A stretch of DNA of 36,968 nucleotides from Actinomycetota bacterium. Its GTDB lineage: Bacteria; Actinomycetota; Acidimicrobiia; Acidimicrobiales; AC-35. The notes below the pieces were generated by a model. The model did not search any database. It worked only from the letters and a program-made list of their open reading frames with translations, and was not told the DNA's origin. Both the position numbers and the translations under genes were made by a program. Numbering within the stretch: position 1 is the first letter of the stretch; every line of letters starts with the position of its first letter. The stretch lies in assembly GCA_005884125.1 (NCBI GenBank), contig VAXP01000141.1:1-36968 (forward strand), written 5' to 3'. This document shows, piece after piece, positions 16,737 through 27,647 of this stretch.

Positions 16737-17411
16737 TCAGCCGCCGAGGAACTCGATGGCCCGGCGCCAGGCGTCGGCCGCGTCGTCGGCACGGTGGGCG
16801 GGCCGGGTGGGATCGTGGGCGAAGCCGTGCTCGGCGTCGGGGTAGCGCACGACGCTCACGTGGGGGACCTGCTCCAGTGCGGCGACGTCCTGGGGCGGGG
16901 TCCACTGGTCCCGCCCTCCGATGAGGGCCAGGACGGGGCAGGCGTCGGGCCCACGCAGGGCGTCGAGAGGCTCGGCGTGGCCCGCTCCCCTCCAGTCCTG
17001 GGGCACGCGGATCATCCCGTAGAAGGAGACGGCACGATCGAAGCGCCCCGTTCCCGCCGCCTTCAGCGCGTACATGCCGCCCATGCAGAAGCCGACGACG
17101 GCGGTGCGGGCCGCGCCGGTGCGGTCGGCGGCGGCGACGAGGTCGCCCACCACGCGCTCGTCGGACAGCTTGCCCACCGCACCCAGGCGCTCGGGCACGG
17201 GCATCGACTCGTGTCCCGGGAAAGGCTCGGGGGCGCACACGGCCCACCCGTGCTCGGCCGAGAGGCGGGCGCACAGCTCGTCGAACAGGGGCCGCAGCCC
17301 GCCGATGTCCGGGGCCAGGGCCAGACCCAGCGCGGGCGTTCCCGCGGGCGTGGCCAGCTCGGCGGGCGTTCCGGAAGGAAGGGTCACACGCACGGCCGTG
17401 GATCCTGGCAT
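16737..17411 (-). CDS. Dienelactone hydrolase family protein
   Basis: A 224-residue alpha/beta hydrolase. The nucleophile elbow is VVGFCMGGMYAL with cysteine C109 in place of serine, as in true dienelactone hydrolases. The other triad members are D168 in LIGGRDQWTP and H195 in PDAEHGF. The physiological substrate is unknown; neighbours (disA, crp) do not point to aromatic degradation. It may be a general esterase. There is a 23-base gap after the disA stop on the same strand, so it could be read from the radA-disA transcript. Confidence 0.85.
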   Translation of the reverse strand: MPGSTAVRVTLPSGTPAELATPAGTPALGLALAPDIGGLRPLFDELCARLSAEHGWAVCAPEPFPGHESMPVPERLGAVGKLSDERVVGDLVAAADRTGAARTAVVGFCMGGMYALKAAGTGRFDRAVSFYGMIRVPQDWRGAGHAEPLDALRGPDACPVLALIGGRDQWTPPQDVAALEQVPHVSVVRYPDAEHGFAHDPTRPAHRADDAADAWRRAIEFLGG

Positions 17412-17434
17412 CTGCGGGCCCGCGGGCGCACGCG

Positions 17435-18511
17435 TCAGCTGTAGCGGTCCAGGATGCTCGTCTCGGCCAGGCGGGACAGCCCGTCCTTGATGGCGCGGGC
17501 CCGCACCTCGCCCACGCCCTCCACCTCGTCCAGGTCGTCGACGGTGGCGCGCAGGATCTTCTGCAGGGTGCCGAAGCGGGCAACGATCTTCTCGACGATC
17601 GACTCGGGCAGGCGGGGGATCTTCGAGAGCAGGCGGTAGCCCCTGGGCTGGAGGCTGGCGTCCAGCTCGCTGGCGTCCCCGGGCAGGTGCAGCACCGAGG
17701 CCACCGCCTTGAGGTCGAGCAGCTCCTCCTCCGTCGACAGGGCGCCCAGCTTCTCCATGGCCTGATCCAGATGCCAGCTCCGCTCCTCCTGAAGGTAGTC
17801 CTGGATCACCAGGCGCCGGTCGTCCTCGACCCCGCCCATGAGCTCCTCCAGTTGCAGCAGGGCGAGGCGTCCGTCGACGCCGAGCTCGACGATGTAGCCG
17901 TCGATCTCCTCGGCGATGCGTCGCACCATCTCGGCCCTCTGAAGGACGGTGACGACGTCGCGAACCGTCACCAGGTCCTCCACCTCCAGGGCCGACAGCG
18001 CCCCGCTCACGGTGTCGAGGCGGTTCTTGTAGCGCTCCAGGGTCTGCAGGGCCTGGTTGGCCCGAGCTACGAGCCGCTGCGGTGGCTCGAGAGGGTGCTT
18101 GACGTCGTTGCGGTAGACGGCGATCACCGACATGTCCTCCGACACGGAGATGACGGGGACGTCGATGGACCGCGCCACCCGCTCCGCGGTGCGGTGACGG
18201 GTACCGGTCTCGGTGGTGGGGACGTTGGGGCTGGGCACGAGGTGCACGTTGGCCCGGGCGATGCGGCTGGCGTCGGGGGCCAGGATGATGGCGCCGTCCA
18301 TCTTGGCCAGCTCCGACAACCGAGGCGGGGAGAACTCGGCGTCCAGCAGGAAGCCGCCCGAGCAGATGGCCAGCACCTCGGGGCCGTCGCCCACGACGAT
18401 GAGGGCGCCCATGTTGGCCTGGAGTATGCGGTCGAGACCCTCGCGCAACGGAGTGCCCGGGGCCACGGCTGCGAGCGCGTCCATCATGGCCGCACCGCGC
18501 GGAACCAGCAC
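17435..18511 (-). CDS. disA: DNA integrity scanning diadenylate cyclase DisA
   Basis: Makes c-di-AMP from two ATP and slows when bound to branched DNA. 358 residues, usual length. The N-terminal DAC domain has KMDGAIILAPD (DGA at 72-74) and GTRHRTAERVA (RHR at 105-107), both needed for catalysis. A helical spine follows, and then a C-terminal helix-hairpin-helix DNA-binding region (DDLDEVEGVGEVRARAIKDG). The start is GTG at 18511; the tandem ATGs eight codons later are alternatives. It lies 101 bases downstream of radA on the same strand, a widespread pairing. Partners that degrade or sense c-di-AMP are not in the window. Confidence 0.96.
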   Translation of the reverse strand: MLVPRGAAMMDALAAVAPGTPLREGLDRILQANMGALIVVGDGPEVLAICSGGFLLDAEFSPPRLSELAKMDGAIILAPDASRIARANVHLVPSPNVPTTETGTRHRTAERVARSIDVPVISVSEDMSVIAVYRNDVKHPLEPPQRLVARANQALQTLERYKNRLDTVSGALSALEVEDLVTVRDVVTVLQRAEMVRRIAEEIDGYIVELGVDGRLALLQLEELMGGVEDDRRLVIQDYLQEERSWHLDQAMEKLGALSTEEELLDLKAVASVLHLPGDASELDASLQPRGYRLLSKIPRLPESIVEKIVARFGTLQKILRATVDDLDEVEGVGEVRARAIKDGLSRLAETSILDRYS

Positions 18512-18612
18512 GGCGTGATCGTACTCTTCACCCCATCTGTGCGACGCGGGTCGCTCCCCTCGCGCGCCTCGCCCGTGGCGCCGTCACCGGCGTGCCGCGG
18601 GCCCGCCGGCCG

Positions 18613-19998
18613 TCAGGGGCGCAGGCCCAGGTCGTCCACGGCCTGAGCCAAAGACGCCACCCTGAGCACCTGGATGGTGCCCGGTCGCGGCGGCGCCGAC
18701 GCCGGCACCAGGGCCTCGCGAAAGCCCAGGCGGGATGCCTCGGCCAGACGGGCATCGAGCCTGGGCACCTGGCGGACCTCGCCGCTCAGGCCCACCTCGC
18801 CGCAGGCCACCACCGTCGCCGGCACGGCAACGCCCGACAGGGCCGAGGCCAGGGCCAGCCCCAGGGCCAGGTCGGCCGCGGGCTCGACCACGCGGACGCC
18901 ACCGACCACGGACGCGTAGACGTCGTCGCCGCCGAAGCGAAGCCCGACGCGGCGCTGGAGCACGGCGACGAGCAGGTCGAGGCGGCCGGTGTCGAGTCCC
19001 TGGGCCGAGCGGCGGGCCGTGTTCACCTTGTTCGGCGCGACCAGAGCCTGGAGCTCGACCAGCAGTGGCCTGTGGCCCTCCATGGCGGGGACCACCACGC
19101 TGCCCGGCACCGCGCCCCGCCGGTCGCCCAGGAACAGGCCGCTGGGATCGGGCACGCCCACCAGGCCCGCCTCCGTCATCTCGAACAGCCCCAGATCGCC
19201 CGTGGGCCCGAAGCGGTGCTTGACGGCGCGCAGCATGCGCAGGGCGTGGTGTCGCTCACCCTCGAAGGTCAGCACCGTGTCGACCAGATGCTCGAGGACG
19301 CGAGGCCCGGCGATCGCCCCTTCCTTGTTGACGTGGCCCACGAGCACGGTGGTGAGTCCACGGTCCTTGGCCATGGCCGCCAGCTGGCGGGCGCACTCCC
19401 TCACCTGGGCCACGGTGCCGGGCGCCGAACCCAGCGCGGGCTCGGCGATGGTCTGTATGGAGTCCACCACGACGACGTCGGGCTCCAGCTCGCCGACCGC
19501 GCCGACGATGGCGGGCAGCGACCCGGCCGGGAACAGCCACAGATCGGGCTCGAGGGCGCCGAGGCGCTCGGCCCGCAGCCTCACCTGCTGGGAGGACTCC
19601 TCGGCCGAGACGAGCAGGCAGCGCGCCCCCGAGCGGGCCAGCGCCCCCAGCATCTGCACCACCAAGGTGGACTTGCCGATGCCGGGCTCCCCGGCGACCA
19701 GGGTGACCGAGCCGGGGACGAGGCCGCCGGCGAGCACCCGGTCCAGCTCGTCCAGCCCCGTCGGCCTGCTCCGCCCGGCCACGCGCTCGACGCACGAGAC
19801 GGGCTGGGGGCCAGGCCGGGCTCCGGCACCAAGGCCACCACCGAGCCCCGTACCGGGTGCCGGCACGGGGACGAGGGGCGGCTCACGGAGCTCCTCGACC
19901 AGGGCGTTCCACGCGCTGCACGTCGGGCAACGGCCCGACCAGCGGGGCGCCTCGGCGCCGCACTCGGCGCAGCGATGGACGGTCCTGGCCCGCGTCAT
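18613..19998 (-). CDS. radA: DNA repair protein RadA (branch migration ATPase)
   Basis: A RecA-like helicase that processes recombination intermediates. 461 residues. The N-terminal C4 zinc finger is CAEC-x10-CPTC (C10, C13, C24, C27). Walker A is GEPGIGKST and Walker B lies in PDVVVVDSIQT. The RadA-specific motif appears as KHRFG, not KNRFG. A Lon-protease-like C-terminal domain (ALASALSGVAVPATVVACGEVGLSGEVRQV) lacks the catalytic pair, as in the family. The ATG at 19998 was preferred to GTG at 20007. RadA is known to bind and inhibit DisA in Bacillus, which fits the adjacency. Confidence 0.95.
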   Translation of the reverse strand: MTRARTVHRCAECGAEAPRWSGRCPTCSAWNALVEELREPPLVPVPAPGTGLGGGLGAGARPGPQPVSCVERVAGRSRPTGLDELDRVLAGGLVPGSVTLVAGEPGIGKSTLVVQMLGALARSGARCLLVSAEESSQQVRLRAERLGALEPDLWLFPAGSLPAIVGAVGELEPDVVVVDSIQTIAEPALGSAPGTVAQVRECARQLAAMAKDRGLTTVLVGHVNKEGAIAGPRVLEHLVDTVLTFEGERHHALRMLRAVKHRFGPTGDLGLFEMTEAGLVGVPDPSGLFLGDRRGAVPGSVVVPAMEGHRPLLVELQALVAPNKVNTARRSAQGLDTGRLDLLVAVLQRRVGLRFGGDDVYASVVGGVRVVEPAADLALGLALASALSGVAVPATVVACGEVGLSGEVRQVPRLDARLAEASRLGFREALVPASAPPRPGTIQVLRVASLAQAVDDLGLRP

Positions 19999-20040
19999 GC
20001 GACGCACCGTACGCAGGCCCTGTGACGCTCACCCAGCGCG

Positions 20041-20846
20041 TCAGTGGACGTGGAGCCGGGCGTGGCCGCGGGCCCGCACCCGCCGCGTCACGACCACGGC
20101 GGCCGCCAGGAGGAGCACCAGGGCGGCACCGCCGACCATCTCGATGCGCACCCACCGGTACTGGTGGGCCGAGGCCTGCATCGCCTCCGCCGTCCCCAGG
20201 GGGATGCGCCACTCCGTCCCGCCCCGAGGGGCGTTGGAGTGGACCGAGCCCGAGCCGGCCATGTGCAGGCTCACCCGCACGTCGACGACCTTGGCCAGCG
20301 CGATCCCGAGCTGGCGCTCGAGCTCGGCGGGGTCGACGCCGATCGAGCTCCCACCCAGGCGCTGGCGCAGCTGGGCGTCACCGAAGGCCTCGACGCCTGG
20401 GCCCAGGTCGGCCGTGCCCGAGAAGTGGGTGGCGGTGACGAACAAGCCCCGGTGCTGGACGAGACGGAAGTCCCGCAGCGGCCCCGCGGGGCCGGCCAGC
20501 TCGGCCAACAGGGCCGGCACCCGGGCGGGCGAGGGGAAGGCCTTGGACGCCCGCACCAGGACGCTGCCGTCAGCCCGCCTCGCCGGACCGGTGACCACCC
20601 AGCCGGCCCGGGCCAGGTCGGCGACCCGGAGCTGGGAGGCGAGGTCGGGAACCTGGTCGGCCGCGTCCCGGTCGAGGGTGACGGTGGCCTGCACGCTCCC
20701 GCTGCCGTCGGCCCGGCTCTGCAGGCCCACGGCCACGGTGACGTGGCACCCGGCCAGCAGGAGAGGGGCGAGGAGGGCAAGCGCGAGCGCCGGCGCACGC
20801 CGGGGGCCGCCGCCCGGGCGGCGGGCCGCGACAAGACCGCCACCAA
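20041..20846 (-). CDS. LppM-like DUF3153 lipoprotein with C-terminal membrane helix; frame problem near the start
   Basis: The main frame has a signal peptide ending LLAPLLLAGC (good lipobox), a beta-rich DUF3153 domain (VAVGLQSRADGSGSVQATVT, GWVVTGPARRADGS), and a C-terminal transmembrane helix (GGAALVLLLAAAVVVTRRV) with a basic tail, as in mycobacterial LppM. In that frame there is no ATG, GTG or TTG near the signal peptide. In another frame, an AGGAGG (20864-20859) just after the clpC stop precedes TTG (20846) and GTG (20843), opening MAVLSRPAARAAAP. A one-base shift near a run of five Cs on the minus strand (20806-20802) would join the two into a perfect signal peptide. I therefore place the start at 20846 and flag a probable frameshift or consensus error. 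Its role in the envelope is unknown. Confidence 0.7.
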
Positions 20847-20870
20847 CTGCCCGGTTGCCCTCCTGCGGAG

Positions 20871-23314
<2,444 letters not shown>

Positions 23315-23462
23315 GTGGTCCGCCTCCCGAAACGGCGTTCCTTGATGGCGTCAGTCTACCCGGGGACGGTGGTTCTAAGGCATGTCACCGTGCCCGGTAC
23401 CTCTTGGTTGGGCCCCTTTGCGTTATGGGTTGATCGGCTGGGACGCGTATGTTCCTGAGACA

Positions 23463-24479
23463 GTGGACAACGCCGGCCGGCTCCTCGGTCTTCCCCGCCT
23501 GGACGACGATCTGGCCCGGTTGGAGGTCACGCTACGCAGGGCGGTCAGCTCCGAGGACCCCTTTCTGGCCGAGGTGGCCACCCATCTCATCGCCGCCGGG
23601 GGCAAGAGGCTACGCCCCACCCTAACCATTGCCTCTGCGGCCGCGGCCCGGGGGGTGGCCGCCGGCCAGGCCGAGCAGGCCTACCGGGGCGACCAGGACA
23701 TTCTGGACGGGGGGGTGGCGGTGGAGCTCGTCCACCTGGGCTCGCTCTACCACGACGACGTCATCGACGACGCCGCCACCAGACGGGGGGTGGAGACCGT
23801 CAACGCCCGCTGGGGAAATCTGGTGGCCATCGTGGCCGGCGACTTCCTCCTGGCCCGGGCCTCGGAGATCTCGGCCCGGCTGGGCGCCGAGGTGGCCGCC
23901 CTCATGGCCGCCACCATCGGCCGCCTGTGCGAGGGCCAGGTCCTGGAGCTGAAGGCGGCCTACGACACCACCAGGGCCGAGGACGCCTATTTGGCCTCGA
24001 TCGCCGGGAAAACCGCGGCCCTCATGGCCACCTCCTGCCGCATCGGCGCCATGGTGGCCGGCCTCCCCCCCCTGCAGGTGGAGGCCCTGACCGGCTTCGG
24101 CCAGGCATTTGGCATGGTCTTCCAGATCAGGGACGACGTGCTCGACGTGGTGGCCACCGACGCCGAGCTAGGCAAGCCCGCGGGCCAGGACCTGGTGGAG
24201 GGGATCTACACCCTGCCCGTCATCCGGGCCCTGGCCGACCCCGGCGTGGGCGACCCCCTGCGCGACCTCCTCGGCCGTCACCTGGGTCCCGACGAGCGGG
24301 ACCGGGCCCGGGACCTGGTGCGCACCACCGGGGCGGTGGCGGCCGCGCTGGGTGAGGCCCGCCGCTTCGCAGACCAGGCCGCGGCCTCCCTGGAGCCTCT
24401 GGACCCCTCCCCGGTGGTCGAGGGCATGGCCGCCCTGGCCCACCAGCTCCTGGACCCCCTGACCGCCCGGGTGGCCTAG
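23463..24479 (+). CDS. Polyprenyl diphosphate synthase (long-chain, GrcC/HepT type)
   Basis: Condenses isopentenyl diphosphate units onto an allylic primer to make the chain for menaquinone or a similar lipid. 338 residues from GTG 23463; an upstream GTG/ATG-type frame to 23382 adds sequence without homology. GGKRLRP (about 47-52) binds isopentenyl diphosphate. The first aspartate motif is DDVID (98-102), preceded by small residues (GSLYH), and the second is DDVLD (224-228). Small residues before the first motif favour long products. It is divergent from clpC and ends tail-to-tail with lysS in a shared CTAG. Confidence 0.92.
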   Translation: MDNAGRLLGLPRLDDDLARLEVTLRRAVSSEDPFLAEVATHLIAAGGKRLRPTLTIASAAAARGVAAGQAEQAYRGDQDILDGGVAVELVHLGSLYHDDVIDDAATRRGVETVNARWGNLVAIVAGDFLLARASEISARLGAEVAALMAATIGRLCEGQVLELKAAYDTTRAEDAYLASIAGKTAALMATSCRIGAMVAGLPPLQVEALTGFGQAFGMVFQIRDDVLDVVATDAELGKPAGQDLVEGIYTLPVIRALADPGVGDPLRDLLGRHLGPDERDRARDLVRTTGAVAAALGEARRFADQAAASLEPLDPSPVVEGMAALAHQLLDPLTARVA

Positions 24480-25939
24480 GCCCCCTCGGCGTCCCCCTGG
24501 GCCGGGGCCGGCCCCTGGGCCTGGTCGCCCTGCTCGGGCCGGAGGGTGGGGAACAGGATCACGTCGCGGATGTGGTGCACGTCGGCCAGGAGCATGACCA
24601 GACGGTCGATGCCGATGCCCAGTCCCCCGGTGGGGGGCATGCCGTGCTCCAGGGCCCGCAGGAAGTCCTCGTCCACGGCCATGGCCTCCTCGTCGCCCGC
24701 CGACCGAGCCCGGGCCTGGGCCTCCAGGACCTGGCGCTGGATCTCGGGGTCGGTGAGCTCGCTGAAGGCGTTGCCCAGCTCCAGGCCGGCCGCTATGGGC
24801 TCGAAGCGCTCGACCAACCCCGGCTTGCTGCGGTGGGGCCGGGCCAGGGGCGAGACCTCCTGGGGGTAGTCGCACACGAACACCGGCCCCCACAGCTCCC
24901 GCTCGGTGGTCTTCTCGTAGATCTCGAGGACGATCTTGCCCGGGCCCCAGCCCTTCTCCACCGGCACCTCCAGCCCGGCGGCGACGCCGGCCAGCTCCTC
25001 CACCGGCATCTGCACGTCGACCCCGACCCCGGCGTGCTCCCCGATGAGGTCGTACATCGTGGCCCGGGGCCAGGGCGGGGTGAGGTCGAGGGGGCGGCCC
25101 CGGTAGACGAGCTTGGCCGAGCCGCACAGCTCCACGGCCAGGTCCGAGACCATGGACTCGGTGAGCTCCATCATGTCGGTGTAGTCCGCGTAGGCCTGGT
25201 AGGCCTCGAGCATGGTGAACTCGGGGTTCCACCGGTAGCCGATCCCTTCGTTGCGGAAGGTGCGGCCGATCTCGAAGACCTTCTCGAAGCCGCCCACGAC
25301 CAGGCGCTTCAGGTAGAGCTCGGTGGCGATGCGCAGATAGAGGTCGAGGTCCAGGGCGTTGTGGTGGGTCACGAAGGGCCGGGCCGTGGCGCCGCCGGGG
25401 ATGGGGTGGAACACGGGCGTCTCCACCTCGACGAAGCCGCGGTCCTCCAGCCACCTGCGCATGGCGCTCACCAGCCTGCTGCGCAGGAGGAACACCCGTC
25501 TGGTCCCGGGGTTGGCCCACAGGTCGACGTAGCGCTGGCGGGAGCGGGTGTCGATGTCGGTGACCCCCCGCCACTTGTCGCCGAAGCCCCGCCTGGCCTC
25601 GGCCAGCAGGGCCCAGGAGCGCACCTTGACGCTCAGCTCCCCCTTGCGGGTCTTGACCACCTCGCCCCCGGCCCCGACCCAGTCGCCCAGCGAGAGGCGG
25701 GAGAAGCGCTCGAAGTCCTCCGTCCACCCCGCCCCGGCGAAGAGCTGGATGGAGCCGCTGGAGTCGCGCAGCTCGGCGAAGGCGAGCTTGCCCTGGGGCC
25801 GGTTCAGCATGAGGCGCCCGGCCACGCTGACCTCGACCCCGCTCTCCTCGCCCTGGGCGATGGAGCCGAACTGGTCCCGCACCGAGGCCGCGTCGTGGGT
25901 GCGCTCGAAGCTGTAGGGGACGGGGCCGGGATCGGTCAC
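24476..25939 (-). CDS. lysS: Lysyl-tRNA synthetase, class II
   Basis: Charges tRNA-Lys. 487 residues. An N-terminal OB-fold anticodon-binding domain (VSVAGRLMLNRPQGKLAFAE) is followed by the class II core with motif 1 near RFVETPVFHP-like sequence (here GFVEVETPVFHPIPGG), motif 2 FRNEGIGYRWNPEFTMLE and motif 3 GGLGIGIDRLVMLL. A short Gln/Gly/Ala tail ends the protein. The GTG start at 25939 overlaps the coaX stop as GTGA, so it is the last gene of the cofactor run. Its stop TAG shares a CTAG with the stop of the convergent prenyl synthase gene. Confidence 0.97.
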   Translation of the reverse strand: MTDPGPVPYSFERTHDAASVRDQFGSIAQGEESGVEVSVAGRLMLNRPQGKLAFAELRDSSGSIQLFAGAGWTEDFERFSRLSLGDWVGAGGEVVKTRKGELSVKVRSWALLAEARRGFGDKWRGVTDIDTRSRQRYVDLWANPGTRRVFLLRSRLVSAMRRWLEDRGFVEVETPVFHPIPGGATARPFVTHHNALDLDLYLRIATELYLKRLVVGGFEKVFEIGRTFRNEGIGYRWNPEFTMLEAYQAYADYTDMMELTESMVSDLAVELCGSAKLVYRGRPLDLTPPWPRATMYDLIGEHAGVGVDVQMPVEELAGVAAGLEVPVEKGWGPGKIVLEIYEKTTERELWGPVFVCDYPQEVSPLARPHRSKPGLVERFEPIAAGLELGNAFSELTDPEIQRQVLEAQARARSAGDEEAMAVDEDFLRALEHGMPPTGGLGIGIDRLVMLLADVHHIRDVILFPTLRPEQGDQAQGPAPAQGDAEGA

Positions 25940-26730
25940 CGGGGCTGGACGTTGCGCTCGTAGATAAGGCGCAGGCCATGGAGAGTGAGCCAGGGCTCCT
26001 CGTGGTCGATGGTCTCCGACACCGGGGCGATGAGGGCGCCGAAGCCGCCCGTGGCCACCACGGGGCAGTCGCCCAGCTCGGCCTGGAAGCGCCGGCACAG
26101 CCCGTCGACCTGGGCCGCGAAGCCGTACACGACACCAGACTGCACCGACTCGGTGGTGCTGGTGCCGATCACGTTGCCGGGCTCGACCAGCTCCACGCCG
26201 AAGAGCCGGGCGGCCCGCTCGAAGAGGGCGGCCATGCTGATCTCTATGCCGGGCATGATGGCCCCGCCCAGGTACTCGCCCCGCCCCGAGGTGGCGTCGA
26301 CGGTGGTGGCGGTGCCGAAGTCCACGACGATGCAGGGCCCGCCGTAGAGGTCGAAGGCGGCCAGCGCGTTGGCGATGCGGTCGGCCCCCACCTCCTTGGG
26401 GTTGTCGTACAGGATGGGCATGCCCGTGCGTATCCCCGGCTCCACGACCACGGTGGGCACGCGGAACCACTGCTCGGCCATCTCCCTCATCACCGCCGTG
26501 AGGCGGGGCACGGTGGAGGAGATGGAGATGCCGGTGACCACCTCGGTGGGTTCGTAGCCCTGCAGGTCCAGGAGCTGGGACACGAGCACGGCGTGCTCGT
26601 CCGATGTCCTCTCCACGTTGGTGGCGATGCGCCAGTGGTGGAGGAGCTCGCCCGTGTGACCTCCGGACCCGCCGTCGGCGTACAGGCCGATCACCGTCTG
26701 GGTGTTGCCCACGTCGACGACCAGGAGCAC
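25936..26730 (-). CDS. coaX: Type III pantothenate kinase
   Basis: Phosphorylates pantothenate in the first step of CoA synthesis; type III enzymes are not inhibited by CoA and need a monovalent cation. 264 residues with the ASKHA phosphate loop VVDVGNTQTVIGLY at the N-terminus (D6), EVGADRIANALAAFDLYGGP, VVDFGTATTVDA (second phosphate motif) and GGAIMPGIEIS. GTG start at 26730, 4 bases after the nadC stop. With panC and panD upstream on the same strand it completes a pantothenate-to-CoA entry block. Confidence 0.96.
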   Translation of the reverse strand: MLLVVDVGNTQTVIGLYADGGSGGHTGELLHHWRIATNVERTSDEHAVLVSQLLDLQGYEPTEVVTGISISSTVPRLTAVMREMAEQWFRVPTVVVEPGIRTGMPILYDNPKEVGADRIANALAAFDLYGGPCIVVDFGTATTVDATSGRGEYLGGAIMPGIEISMAALFERAARLFGVELVEPGNVIGTSTTESVQSGVVYGFAAQVDGLCRRFQAELGDCPVVATGGFGALIAPVSETIDHEEPWLTLHGLRLIYERNVQPR

Positions 26731-26734
26731 GGGA

Positions 26735-27643
26735 TCAGCCCTCGGGGTCGAGGTCGAGGCCGAGGTCGAGGGCGGGGGCGGAGTGGGTGAGGGCGCCCAC
26801 GGACACGAAGTCGGGGCGGGCCGCGGCGTAGGCGGGCGCCGTGTCCAGGCTCACCCCGCCGGACACCTCCACCGCGACCGGGCGCCGTCCCGGTCCCCGG
26901 CCCCCGGGGTCGGCCAGGGCCACGCAGGCGGCGACCTCCTCCGGGGTCATGTTGTCGAGCAGGACCATGGTCGCCCCGGCCCGCACCGCCTCTTCGACCT
27001 GCTCCCGGCGGTCGCACTCGACCTCCACCATCCGCCCCGGCCACCGGGCCCGGGCCAGGGCGACGGCCTGGGCGATGCCCATGCCGGCCAGGTGGTTGTC
27101 CTTCACCAGGACACCCTCCGAGAGGCTGCCCCGGTGGTTCGTCCCCCCGCCGGCCCGCACGGCCGCCTTCTCCAGGGCCCGCAGCCCGGGCGTGGTCTTG
27201 CGCGTGTCCAGCACGCGCGTCGCCCCGGCGCCGGGCCCGTCCCCGCCTTCGGCGCAGCCTCCCACCGCGGCCACGTAGCGCCCGGTGAGGGTGGCCACCC
27301 CCGACAGGTGGCAGAGGAAGTTCAGCGCCGTGCGCTCGGCGCTGAGGATGCTGCGCAGCGGTCCGCCCACCTCGACCACGACGGAGCCGGGCCCGACCGG
27401 AGCGCCGTCGTCGAGATCCCACTGGAGACGCACGGTGGGGTCGACCTGGTGGAAGGCCTCGGCCGCGGCCATGCGCCCGGCCAGCACGCCCGAGGCCCGG
27501 GAGACGATGGCCCCCCGGGCCACCGTGTGCGGGGGCAGGAGGCCGGCGGTGAGGTCGCCCAGGGGCAGCAGGTCCTCGGCCAGGGCCCGGGCCACGGCCT
27601 CGCGCACCGCGGCCCGCGGAGGGTGGACGTCCGGCCTCGACAC
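26735..27643 (-). CDS. nadC: Nicotinate-nucleotide pyrophosphorylase (carboxylating), quinolinate phosphoribosyltransferase
   Basis: Converts quinolinate and PRPP to nicotinate mononucleotide and CO2. 302 residues from GTG 27643, which lies 4 bases after the nadB stop. Visible features are EDLLPLGDLTAGLLP, LSAERTALNFLCHLSGVATLT, the DTRKTTPGLRALEKAAVRAG core with catalytic Arg/Lys, GGGTNHRGSLSEGVLVKDNH, and the C-terminal barrel strands VEVECDRREQVEEAV, TMVLLDNMTPE and VAVEVSGGVSLD. A longer upstream reading would overlap nadB and has no homology. nadA is not in the window. Confidence 0.95.
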   Translation of the reverse strand: MSRPDVHPPRAAVREAVARALAEDLLPLGDLTAGLLPPHTVARGAIVSRASGVLAGRMAAAEAFHQVDPTVRLQWDLDDGAPVGPGSVVVEVGGPLRSILSAERTALNFLCHLSGVATLTGRYVAAVGGCAEGGDGPGAGATRVLDTRKTTPGLRALEKAAVRAGGGTNHRGSLSEGVLVKDNHLAGMGIAQAVALARARWPGRMVEVECDRREQVEEAVRAGATMVLLDNMTPEEVAACVALADPGGRGPGRRPVAVEVSGGVSLDTAPAYAAARPDFVSVGALTHSAPALDLGLDLDPEG

Positions 27644-27647
27644 GCCG

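Noticed and set aside
23315..23462. Promoter or ClgR-type operator upstream of clpC
   Set aside because: A TAGACT hexamer is present near 23350, but no acceptable -35 at 16-18 bases and no clear palindrome, so I did not call a site.
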